From Russula earlei (Eukaryota > Basidiomycota > Agaricomycetes > Russulales > Russulaceae), in contig JAGFNK010000154.1 in the NCBI GenBank assembly GCA_025769875.1, forward strand, positions 1 through 64,000: a DNA stretch of 64,000 nucleotides, in the 5' to 3' direction. A program made the translations under genes and the position numbers. Each line of letters begins with the position of its first letter. Position 1 is the stretch's first letter. This document shows, one piece after another, positions 1 to 10,182 of this stretch. The notes below the pieces were generated by a model. It did not search any database. It was not told where the DNA came from and worked only from the letters and a program-made list of their open reading frames with translations.

Positions 1-317
1 TCATAGTGTAAATACTCACTTCAGTTTGGTTGACACAAAACTGAAGTGATCTACTTACTTTGTGGCATTCTTAAGTACCTGAGACCGCCACTAGATGCAG
101 TACAGTTAACTACCATCACGGATCACTAAGTAAGTCCGAGGATCAGTTGTAAGTAGCTACCGATTGTCCTAAATCACTCTATCAGTGTAACTAACACATG
201 CTGCAGCGTATGAGCTGAGCCAGTGATGCCCGGTCTGGGTGATCCGACGCGTCACTGCATCCGAGTTGTGATCACATCACAACACACCTGAGACTCTGGG
301 CAGTGCAGATCTCAACA
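1..317 (-). repeat. 3' LTR of element 1, partial
   Basis: Matches the last 317 bp of the LTR at 4666-5144, ending in CAACA at 317. About 6 of 317 positions differ; about three of these differences are CG versus TG or CA. The first ~162 bp of this LTR lie before the window. Confidence 0.93.
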
Positions 318-3300
318 TCCCCCCATGATTAAGGACAGTCGGTAGATTAGATCAATTAAGACCCAACCCATTGACGAAGGTCCGGAGCAGCACGTGGAGT
401 ATGTCGGCTTGGTGAGACCATCTGCAAGCATCTCTCCTGTGGGAGTACAGATAAGTATGATCAGTCCGTCCTCAATGTATTGGCGGATGGCGTGATGCTT
501 GATAGGGATATGCTTCGACCATCTTCCGGTGACTGGGTTGAGCGCGAGGTCAACGGCGCCTTTGTTATCACCATGAAGCAGGAATCGGATCGGAGATCTG
601 ATAGCCAATCTCGGAGAAGAAGCTCCGATACCACGCGGCTTGATTAGCTGCATCAGGCTAAGGCCATATATTCAGCTTGAGTGGTACTTTGGGCAACAGT
701 CTTCTGTTTGCGTGAGGTCCAGGAGATCGCAGCGCTGGAAAGTAGGAAGACATAGCCCGAGGTGGAACAGTAGTCATCTGCATTGTCTCCGAGGCTAGAG
801 TCGGAGTACCCGTGTAATCCGGTATCGCGTGCGCCATCATAACGCAGCTTTAGATCTGAAGTGCTGTTAAGATAAGATAGTACATATTTGGCAAGGCGTA
901 GATGATGCGATGAGGGATTGGATGAGTATTGGGCAAGTCGAGAGACTGCAAATGATATATCTGGTCGTGTCCCTGATCTGCACATAGAGAAGGCTGCCAA
1001 TGATGCATTGAAAATGCTTTATTTCATCAGGCGTTGCCTCCCCGGAGTGCTTGACCAAGTGGACATCTGCCCCGGAGGGAAGCAGAGTGCAGACCGGATT
1101 GGAATCCGCCATCCCGAAGCGATTGACGATCTCCGAGATGTACCTAGATTGATCAATGTCTAGTCGCTTAGCCTGAGCGATCATGTGTGACACGAATCCC
1201 AAGATAGGAGTCGATCTCGCCTAGATCAGTCATTCATAGCATGTGGACAATGAATTCTTAATGTCTGCAATCAGTGGGAGTGAATCGCCTAAGATGGTGA
1301 CATCATCGACATAGAGGATAATGATTATGGTTCCCCCCACGTCTTGGCGATGATAAACCCCAGCATCTGAGTGTGTGCGCGTGAAGCCGAGCCCAGTGAG
1401 AACTCCATGAAACTGTAAGTTCCATGCGCGCGAGGCTTGTTTGAGGCCGTAGAGAGCCTTCTTTAACCAACAGACTTTGTCTTTTTGTTCCGGAGTGATG
1501 AAACCTTGTGGTTGCTCCATGTAGATCTCTTCCTCCAGTGTGCCATTAAGGAACGCCAACTTGACGTCCATTTGATGGATCTCCCAATCCTCTAGCACGG
1601 CCAACGCTAGCAGCAGTCTCAAAGACTCAAATCTGGCAACTGGTGAGAAAGTTTCATCATAATCAATCCCCTCCACTTGGGTGAACCCCTTTGCGACTAA
1701 ACGCGCGCGAAATCTACCATCAGATTTGCGTGCAAACACCCATCGAGATCGCACAGCCTTGTGGCCCAGCGGCAGATCTACAAGCTCCCAGGTACCATTC
1801 TTAGCGAGTGCATCAATTTCATATTGACACGCGGTTCTCCATTGATCAGCGGAGTCCGAGGACATTGCTTCCCGAAACGTAGCCGGAGTGATTCGCCTCT
1901 GCTGTTCGCTAATAGTGCTGTATGCGATAGGCGCCCCCCCGCATTTGCGTTAGAAGTGAGAAATCTAGGATTAGAACGCGGGTTAGGGACGAAGACGCCT
2001 AGGTGAGGGCGGACGCGGTGGGCCAAAGGATGGTCCCGGCAATGCTGAGTGAGGCTGGCACAAGCGGACTTGGCGCACAGGCTGAACGCGGCGCAGTGGA
2101 GTATGTGGAAAGGGCTGAGTGGGAGGGGTAAGGTAAAGTGAATCAGGTGTATTGGGATCTAGTGGGGTTTCCAGAGGTGCAGGACTAAGTCCACAGCCAT
2201 CCGGTTTGTGCGGAAGTGGGGCAGTGAAAGAAACCAGTCCCGTGAAGAACAAGGGTTGTGCAGGAGGAGGAGTGTCAGTAAGGTCTCCCCTAGCAGGCAG
2301 TATGCGCTCATCGAAAGTGACATCGCGCGATAAGAACAGCTTTCGGGTGGATTGATTCCAGAGTCGGTAACCCTTAGATCCAGACTCGTACCCAACAAAA
2401 ATCATCTCAACCGATCTCGGATCGAGCTTCTTCCGTTTGTTAGCTGGCGTGTGTACATACGCCTTACATCCAAAGACGCGGAAATAGGAAACGTCTGGAA
2501 CTTGTCCGTCCATCCAGACTGAGTGAGGTGTGTTCCACCGGAGAACACATGTAGGAGTGCGATTGTAGATATGGACTGCTGTGTCAGTAGCAAGCTCCCA
2601 GAAACCCAGAGTAAGACCGGCGCCATGTAGCATAGCGTGCATCTTGTCTTCGAGGGTCCGGTTCCATCTCTCCACTACACCATTCTGCTGTGGTGACCCT
2701 GGCATTGTCAATCTATGCTCAATTCCCTTTTGATCTAAGACCGATCTGAGGGTACCGGACAAGTACTCCCCTCCGCGATCCTGAGTGTAGTGCTTTGATC
2801 TTATCGTTGGTCTGGTTTTCTGACCATGCGAGATATTTTTTGAACTGCATCAGCACACTGATCTTTACTTTTGAGGAAGTACACTACCCCATAATGGGAG
2901 TAGTCGTCGATAAACAGTTGCCCAATAAGTTGCACCTCGGATCGACCGGGTCTGCATCGGACCGGCTAAGTCAGTATGCACGATCTGTAGACTGCCGATC
3001 CTGATCGCTTAGGCGAAGCCAGGAAAGGAAGTCGCGTCTGTTTGCCGAGTTCACACCCGGGGCAAGGTGACTGATCGCGATCCACTGAACTAAGCGAGAT
3101 TCCCTTGACGGAATGAGCCTATTTGATTAGCGCGCGTGAGGACATATGTCCCATGCGCTGATGCCAGATGTTAAGCGGTAGCACCCCCGCCTGCGCGTGT
3201 AGGGCCAGAGATGAAAAGTCAATATAGAATAGGTTATTCTCCAGGTATCCTTGCGTGACTTTCCGATCTTTGTAGTAGATTTGGCACGCAGTTCTGAGTA

Positions 3301-3613
3301 AAGGTGATATGTCCCCCCCTTCGGAGCAACTGCGCTGACTGAGAAGTAGCGCGCGTTCGGCTTCCGGAACATGCATGACATCGGTGAGGGTTAATGGAAA
3401 CTTCCCAATGCCTCCAGACAGTAGGATGGATACAGATCCGGTCCCAATCTGCTTGATGATAGCATGATCACCAAGGTTAACTGATCCGGTGGCCGGAGCG
3501 TAAGTGATGAAGTCGGTCCGGAACGGACTGATGTGATGGGTGGCTCCTGAGTCAATCATCCAGCGCTGATCTAGTCGCCGAGTAAAGGGAAATGCAAATG
3601 TCATTTTCATCAT
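312..3613 (-). pseudogene. Element 1 pol (protease, integrase, RT, RNase H), frame-broken
   Basis: Minus-strand copia pol in pieces. 3613-3119 carries protease (WMIDSGATHHI, catalytic DSG) and the start of integrase (HQRMGH). 2762-1983 is the integrase core with PQQNGVVERWNRTLED and the RVFGCKAYVH region. 1865-1230 is RT, with RARLVAKGFTQ and the active site YVDDV. 1202-653 continues RT into RNase H (QAEYMALA), and 653-312 is the tail ending in LADGLTKP. Consecutive pieces lie in different frames, so no intact polyprotein is present. The LTR divergence of only about 2% suggests fairly recent insertion, so some breaks could be sequence errors. The order PR-IN-RT-RH is diagnostic of Ty1/copia. 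Confidence 0.9.
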
Positions 3614-3669
3614 CCAAGATCTCCGTAATTGTAGCAGTAGTCTCTACTACGTGCGCGTTGACCTTTCTG

Positions 3670-4482
3670 TTAGTGTCCTGCGCCAGACTCCCTCTTTTTC
3701 TTCGCCTTCTCCTCCTCATCCTTTTTCTTCTTCCGGCACTCAGGACTCTTGTGACCAGTTTTGTTGCAATAATAACATTTTATTTTGTTTTTATCGCTCT
3801 GTTTCTTGACCGGAGCAATTTTGTTAAGGGAAGCGGAGGAGCCAGGCCCGACGACTCTCTTCATTGAGAATGTGTTCCTGAATGGCTTTCGGGGAAAGCT
3901 TGTTTGGAAGATTAGAGCCGAGGATAGCTTGCGTAAGACCAGAGTAAAGAGCTGGGAAGTGACTGAATTAGAGTGAGACTGAATTGGAGATCGGTGACGG
4001 GCATGTCATTGTTCTGAAGATTGATCCTAGTATCATTCAATTTCTGTAGTTGTGGGAACATCAGGCTGGTGTCATCTAGATCAAAACGCGTGAAGGCAGG
4101 TCCAAGAGTTATGTAGGGACATAGATCCAACGCCGATGCAAGTAGTCTTAAGTTGTTCCCACTTGAGTTTACAGGTGTCGAACTTGGTGTTATCACTTAT
4201 CTCTGCGTATATATCTTTCTGGAGATGGAGCTGGAAGACGCCTAACAGTATGTCTTCTTCAACGTCCCAATTGCTATCTCCAGAGGGTTTTGTATCGATA
4301 AGATGACGCCGGAAACCATTCATTTCAGGGTAATGGCCTCGAAGCGAAATGACCAAGTAGTCCAATTTGATGAATCTAAGATCTCCAGGGGCGTTCCTGA
4401 GGGGATAGTGAATGTGGGTGCCATATGATGTAATGAGGTGAATTGCCAATCCGGACCAGCGGAGCAATTGTAGCCAGATCAA
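3670..4482 (-). pseudogene. Element 1 gag, frame-broken
   Basis: The 4482-4081 segment (133 aa, containing LRFIKLDYLVISLRGH and KLKWEQLKT) and the overlapping 4196-3912 segment resemble a copia gag; they are in different frames. The 3864-3670 segment carries a CCHC knuckle, CYYCNKTGHKSPEC, followed by a lysine/glutamate-rich tail, the nucleocapsid-type RNA-binding end of gag. Gag would assemble the cytoplasmic particle that packages the element RNA. A start codon could not be fixed because of the frame breaks. Confidence 0.75.
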
Positions 4483-4651
4483 TTAGAGATCAAATCAGTA
4501 TCTTTGATGCGTGATGTAACTGCACGCACGTCAATCCTTTGGTTCCAGGGGCCAAGGGAGTAAGATGTCGTCTGATAACAGAGGTTTGTGGGGAAGGGAG
4601 GTGTTATAGGAATAAATGTGTGTGGTGATCTCTGTGGATTTTAGATACGGG

Positions 4652-4664
4652 CAGGGCCCATAAC
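4652..4664 (-). other. Primer-binding site of element 1 (initiator tRNA-Met anticodon arm)
   Basis: The plus strand reads CAGGGCCCATAAC, the sequence expected for a fungal initiator tRNA-Met anticodon arm (CAU anticodon in the middle). The site therefore pairs with a 5' half-tRNA cut in the anticodon loop, as known for Drosophila copia. The same 13-mer adjoins the LTRs of elements 2, 3 and 5. Confidence 0.85.
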
Positions 4665-4665
4665 C

Positions 4666-5144
4666 TGTTGAAAATAGATGCAGTATTGTGATTAGATAGC
4701 AGCAGATGATAAGATCGCAGGCAGATCTATCAGACAATAGTTCAGTTTGGTTGACACAAAACTAATATAAATAATGTACCTATCAGACAATAGCTACAAC
4801 GCGTCGTTAGTACTGTGAGATAAGATGTCATAGTGTAAATACTCACTTCAGTTTGGTTGACAAAAAACTGAAGTGATCTACGTACTTTGTGGCATTCTTA
4901 AGTACCTGAGACCGCCACTAGATGCAGTACAGTTAACTACCATCACGGATCACTAAGTAAGTCCGAGGATCAGTTGTAAGTAGCTACCGATTGTCCTAAA
5001 TCACTCTATCAGTGTAACTAACGCATGCTGCAGCGTATGAGCTGAGCCAGTGATGCCCGGTCCGGGTGATCCGACGCGTCAACGCATCCGAGTTGTGATC
5101 ACATCACAACACACCTGAGACTCTGGGCAGTGCAGATCTCAACA
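4666..5144 (-). repeat. 5' LTR of element 1
   Basis: 479 bp, TGTTG..CAACA. Its inner end is followed on the minus strand by one base and then GTTATGGGCCCTG (plus 4664-4652), the half-tRNA primer site. Confidence 0.92.
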
Positions 5145-5465
5145 GCGGCTCATAGAAGCAAGGTTGCTTCAATGTAAACAATCACGGTGCTGGAAGCATT
5201 AAGTGCTTCCCTAGTAGCAATCTCGGTGTCATAAGTACTTTCCTAATCAAGGAAGCAACATATGTGGCAGTACAGGAACATCTGGAACAGAAGCAATGCT
5301 ATTCATTGCTTCATTAGTACATCTTCAGAATGATACAATCAACGTGTTCCGAATGCGATATTAACGGACATAAATGATCAAGATCTGATGCACACATGAT
5401 GCAAACAGTGCAGTCCATAGTTCAGGTGTTCTGGCATCTTCCGAACCCCAAACCACTTGGTAACA
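5145..5465. other. Unassigned stretch with three GAAGCA/TGCTTC hairpins
   Basis: Between element 1 and recognisable element 3 coding sequence. It contains three successive inverted repeats built on the same hexamer: 5155-5170, 5192-5210 and 5290-5312. I cannot tell whether it is the 3' end of element 3 or part of another insertion; it does not match the element 3 sequence next to its primer site at 21109. Confidence 0.5.
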
Positions 5466-6266
5466 ATGTAGACCAGGATTGGAGTTGAATCTGGCAAGGA
5501 CTCCGGCAGCAAATGTGATGTCTGGTCTGGTAGTGAGTGCCAGATACATCAGGGAGCCCACAACAGAGATGTAGGGGTATTGGCGCATCTCCAGAGCGTC
5601 TGCTTCTGTCTGAGGGCTCATGGAGGTGGAAAGGCAAAGTCCAGGGTTGAGAGGAGTTGATACAGGCTTGCAGTCATGTAGTCCAAGCTCCTGGAGAAAG
5701 TTGGTGATGAACTGACTTTGGGAGAGGGAGAGGCAACACTGGGAGCGATCTCTGTGAATCTCCATGCCTAGGAGTTGAGTGGTGGGGCCCAGATCTCGAA
5801 GCTTGAAGTGGGAAGATAGTTCTTGGATGACAGTGTCGATTTTGGCACCATCCTTGCCAGCTAGGGCGATATCATCCACAAAGACAGGCATTAGGATCTA
5901 CACACCATCCCTGATGTAAATACAGAGTCCACAATCTGATTGGAGATACTGGAAGCCCATAGACAAGAGCACAGAATGGAGAGTCTTGTTCCAAACTCTC
6001 CCTGCTTTCTTGAGGCCATAGAGCGACTTCCTGAGCTTGCAGACATGATCTGGTCCACCGATCTCAAAGCCTTCAAGTTGCTTCATGTAGATCTCCTCCT
6101 CCAGCTCACCATTGAGATAAGCATGAGAGATGTCCACAGAGCGAAGTTCAAGGTCCTCCAGAGCTGCCAAGGCCAAGATGATCCTGATGGTGGAATATCT
6201 GACAGTGGGGGCAAAGGTCTCTTTGAAATCAAAGCCTGGGTGCTGGGAGTAACCTTTGGCAACCAG

Positions 6267-6651
6267 TGTTGAACCGGAACCCGAACGGATCAAAGAAGGC
6301 GAAGACCTTCATACAAGGTTCAAGATCCGCTCATAGATGTTACGTGTTAGACAGAACTTTAGTATATGCACTTATGGCAATAGGGTTACGCATAGTACGC
6401 TATCTATCACAAGATGCAGCCTTATGCTGCATCTAGAATGTTTCCACATCACGCGTCACTTAATGCGCGATATAGTGGACACCTGTAGTCACCTCTTTTG
6501 GACTTAGGAACAGCCCTGGGTCATAGAGGTATAAATACCATACTTGTAGACGAGTATACACATCACTCTACACCCCAATATCACTTGAGCATTAGCACAA
6601 CCTCTAAGGTGGGTTGCTTGGCCTGTTAGCTGCGCTCTATGCTGCGCAACA
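6267..6651 (+). repeat. 5' LTR of element 2
   Basis: 385 bp, TGTTGAACC..GCGCAACA. A TATA-like box (TATAAATA) lies at 6530-6537, giving a probable transcription start within the next few tens of bases. Confidence 0.96.
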
Positions 6652-6652
6652 G

Positions 6653-6665
6653 GTTATGGGCCCTG
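6653..6665 (+). other. Primer-binding site of element 2 (initiator tRNA-Met anticodon arm)
   Basis: GTTATGGGCCCTG starts one base after the LTR end. It is complementary to the anticodon arm rather than the 3' end of initiator tRNA-Met, implying priming by a 5' half-tRNA. Confidence 0.85.
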
Positions 6666-6819
6666 CAAGCCATGCGCCTTCATCGGCTGCAACGATGGCG
6701 AAGCATCCCTGAAGCCTGCATGCTGTGGCGAGCTAGTCTACCCTATGGGGAGACTATGTCGGCTTGTTTAATACAAATACTCTTACTGACGACCTCTAAG
6801 CCCTCTTCTAACAGCTACA

Positions 6820-7995
6820 ATGTCGTCGTCTCAACCCTCTGCCCCTGTTGTCCCCATCCTCAATGGTGCAAACTATGGTATTTGGTCAAAGGCTATGAAA
6901 GCCTACCTCATGTCCGTTGGACTGTGGGGTTATTGCAATGGCACTTTTGAACTGCCTACCATCCCTGCCCTTCCTCAGGCACCTCTTCCTGAAGAGATTG
7001 CTGCCCAGGCTGTCGCTCAGGCAGCTCTGAAAGAATGGAACAAAGGGAATGATATGGCAGTCGGTCATATGGTCCTTAGATCGAGCATCGCGATACAACA
7101 AGATCTTACGTCTTTGGATAACGCTGAGACCATTTGGAATCGCCTAGATACCCTTTATGGCACGGCGACGACCACAAGTATCTATAAGGACTTCAAAGAA
7201 GCCATTTCCATTCGCATTAACCCGAGCCAGCACCCTGGCCCTCAAATGGATCGGATACACGCTGCCTTCCAGCGTCTCACCGCATCCTCCCTTATCATTC
7301 CTGACGCCTTACAGGCGCTCATCATGCTTGCAGCCATTCCCCCGAAATGGGAAATGCTTGTCCACATCGTCACTCAGAACTATGAACTAGACGATCTTAG
7401 TCCAAAACATGTGCGAGAGGCTATTGTCTCTCAATATCAAACTGAGATCAATCGCGGAACAAACAAAAAGCACAGCGCGCAGAAGCTCTCAGCTGTCAAG
7501 CGCAAGCACGGTGACCCCTCCTTCTCCAATCAGCAGCAGGGCAATAAGCCCAAGCGCGATGAAGATAAGGACAAGCGCCAACGTGGCAAGCGCGGCGGCA
7601 AAGGAAAAGGGAAAGGCAAGGAGAAGGCTGATAACAGCCATGGTCCCGGACACTCCCACATTGCGGATGTTGCCGCACTCCCACTCCCGACCATTACCAC
7701 TATCGCCCATCTGGGTCCTTTGGGGATCCAACAACGTACCGTCCCAATTGCGACTGACCCTCGCAAACGCACTCACGGCCCTTACAAGGCCTTAAACAAA
7801 GCGCTTGATCTTGCTGATGATCTTGGGGTAACTCCCACTATACAGACAGTCAAGACCCTCGAGCAGCGGATCTCGACTCAATCCGCTGCCTCAACAAGTG
7901 CAGTCAAACTTCCGTCGCCCGTCCCTGAGCCTATGGACCAGGACGATGGCGACTTCGCTGCAAACAAACACGTCGGATTTATTCGACATATATGA
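6820..7995 (+). CDS. Element 2 gag
   Basis: 391 aa. The N-terminus (NGANYGIWSKAMKAYLMSVGLWGY) is the DUF4219/UBN2-type copia gag start; the middle (IWNRLDTLYGTATTTSIYKDF) is the retrotran_gag-like helical region, followed by a strongly basic stretch (KRQRGKRGGKGKGKGKEKA) near residues 235-265 that probably binds RNA. Gag builds the cytoplasmic particle. The ATG lies 168 bp after the LTR. The frame ends at 7995 after a one-base insertion near 7950: the paralogous element 5 reads through into the protease region, so the last ~15 residues here are an artefact of the shift. A CCHC-like CNKNCSRCRGKH occurs downstream in the next frame. Confidence 0.88.
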   Translation: MSSSQPSAPVVPILNGANYGIWSKAMKAYLMSVGLWGYCNGTFELPTIPALPQAPLPEEIAAQAVAQAALKEWNKGNDMAVGHMVLRSSIAIQQDLTSLDNAETIWNRLDTLYGTATTTSIYKDFKEAISIRINPSQHPGPQMDRIHAAFQRLTASSLIIPDALQALIMLAAIPPKWEMLVHIVTQNYELDDLSPKHVREAIVSQYQTEINRGTNKKHSAQKLSAVKRKHGDPSFSNQQQGNKPKRDEDKDKRQRGKRGGKGKGKGKEKADNSHGPGHSHIADVAALPLPTITTIAHLGPLGIQQRTVPIATDPRKRTHGPYKALNKALDLADDLGVTPTIQTVKTLEQRISTQSAASTSAVKLPSPVPEPMDQDDGDFAANKHVGFIRHI

Positions 7996-10169
7996 CGGTA
8001 TCCCAGAAGGTGCTGCCACCCCTGAGCGTGCTCCGACTCCGTCGGATGAAGCGCTTGATTGGGGCAGCGACCCCGAAGATAACGAAGCGTGCGTGTGCCT
8101 CCCTCTCTCCTTTCACTCGCTAAAGAACCTATTAGCATCTCCCCAGCCCCAAAGCGGGCTAGATATGTTTAATAAGTGTTCGCTTGTATCATACAATGTA
8201 CAAATTAGCGAAGGGACTACTTCCCTTCAAAGTGAATGTAACAAAAACTGTTCGAGATGTAGAGGAAAGCACGACTTGAGTAAAATGGGATCCTTATGGC
8301 TCCTTGACTCTGGTGCGTCCGCACACTTCACCTTCGAAATAAAAGACTTTATAGAGTATACGCCGGCTTTGCCGCACGAAAGATCCCCTGTTAAAACTGC
8401 CGATAACACTATATATGTGGAAGGCAAAGGCGCTGTGTTGCTTCGGCACACTGTCAACTCTAAAACGGTTGTCACTGCGCATTTCTCCTGTTCTCTATAT
8501 TCCGAAAATTAACACTCGGATATTATCTATGGGGGAGTTTTTACAACAAGGGATGCATGCATTAGGGAATAGAAATCATATTTCCCTACGAGAGGACGGA
8601 CGTATAATCCTGTCCTCTTACCCCTTATTCCCGGGTCAAACCACATATTGGTTAGACGCCTCAATTGAAAGCGCGCAAGCGCATTCTCTTATCTACGCGG
8701 TAGATTATGATGTCATACACCGACGCCTTGGCCACCCATCTAAGGATGTCGTAACACGTGCTAAGACACATACCAAGGGTCTCCCTGAAGACCTGAAAAT
8801 CCCTCAGGAACAGCCGGTATGTCCTGGCTGCGCGCAAGGCAAGATGCCTGCATCTGCGCACCCCCCTTCTGAAACTCGTGCTTCCTGCACCGTTCGAGCG
8901 CATCCACTCGGACCTTAAGAGTTTCCCTGTGAAGTCGTATCATAAGTACGAATATTTCGTCAGCTTCATTGACGATTATTCCTCCTATGCATGGATCACA
9001 CTCTTAAAAAATAAAAAGTCGACCATAATGGCCGTCAAGCAATTCCTTGCTATGGTGAAGAACCAATACAAAGCAGGAATCAAAGAGTGGATGTCCGATG
9101 CTGGCGGAGAGTACAAGTCTGAGGCCTTTGATAACAGTCCTAAAGGACGAAGGAATTAAAATCCTGCAAAGCGCCCCATACACTCCACAACAGAATGGAC
9201 GCGCAGAGCGCTTTATGCGCACTGTAATGGACAAAGCTCAGGCAATGCGCCTTGAAGCTTGTCTACCTCCCTCCTGGTGGGAATTTGCAGTGAATCATGG
9301 GACACACTGTTACAATAGGACACCTGCCAGACGCCTTCAATGGCGTACACCCTACGAAGTCCTAAAGAACGAGGTCCCTGATATCTCACACCTCAGAGTA
9401 TTTGGTTGCGGTGCATATGTGCACATACCAGAAAAGCGTCGAGTCAATAAGCTTTCGCCTAAAAGCGAGCTAATGATCTACCTTGGTCACACTGAGGGGA
9501 TCAAAGCCTCACTCTTTATGAGGCTCCCTAATAATATGCTTTACACAAATGCTACCGCCCTGTACGATGAGACCCTGTATCCCCAAATGCGACAAAGCGC
9601 GCACTAAAGGTACCACGTGGATTAATGAACCGCGTGAGGAACTACCACAACAACCTGTCGAAGACACCATTCCTGGTGTTGACGACCCATTCCCTACAAT
9701 TAAAAGTGAGGACGATGAGCAGCCTATACAGGCACCAGAAGAAGAGGAACACAAGCAAACGCCCGTCCCTCCTACACCGTCCCCTCCTCCCGTTGAAGAG
9801 CCTGTACCTCTTCGAAGGTCTCAGTGGTTGAGGAAAGTACCTACCCGTCCAGGCAATGTCTATGGTGAACGCAGACACCCCACGGAAGTGGAAAAAGACG
9901 TTCGGCGCACACGCACATGGAGAACAATGACAGAAAACCAACCCGGTAGCTCCGGTGAGGGTAGTACGTCAGGATCGGCCGCGCCAGGCCCTTACCCTCC
10001 TGTCGTCCTTGACGATCAACCACCGCAAGCCTCTGAGGATGAGGTAGAAGACATTCTACGTCTTGCAAGGGAAGGGGGAGTCAAATTTCTGAACTATCTG
10101 CTCGCCCAAGCAGTTCCACTAAGTTCAGATACACCTGATACTGCGAAAGATTCGCGAATGGACCTTTAG
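7898..10169 (+). pseudogene. Element 2 protease and integrase, frame-broken
   Basis: The pieces are 7898-8512 (protease, LLDSGASAHFTF), 8415-8918 (protease end and integrase zinc motif, IHRRLGHPSKDVV..CPGCAQGKM), 8878-9159 (integrase core start, ERIHSDLKSF and MSDAGGEY), 9098-9607 (core end PYTPQQNGRAERFMRT, FGCGAYVHIP) and 9549-10169 (proline-rich linker before RT). The catalytic D, D and E are visible in HSDLK, SDAGG and QQNGRAE. Each step moves the frame by +1. Comparison with element 5 locates most breaks as single extra bases here. Homology is intact on both sides of each break, so the decay is recent or artefactual. Confidence 0.9.
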
Positions 10170-10182
10170 GGACATTCTGCGA

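Larger units (their letters stand above)
1..5144 (-). mobile_element. Ty1/copia retrotransposon, element 1 (left edge cut by window)
   Basis: An LTR retrotransposon read on the minus strand. The right LTR (its 5' LTR) is 4666-5144 and the left LTR (3' LTR) is present only as its last 317 bp, 1-317, matching 4828-5144 with about 6 mismatches. LTR termini are TGTTG..CAACA. A purine-rich tract (minus-strand GGGGGGA) adjoins the left LTR at 318-325, and a primer-binding site complementary to the initiator-tRNA anticodon arm lies at 4652-4664. Between them are gag, zinc knuckle, protease, integrase, reverse transcriptase and RNase H in copia order (PR-IN-RT-RH), in several frames. The outer target duplication cannot be tested because the left end is outside the window. 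Confidence 0.93.
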
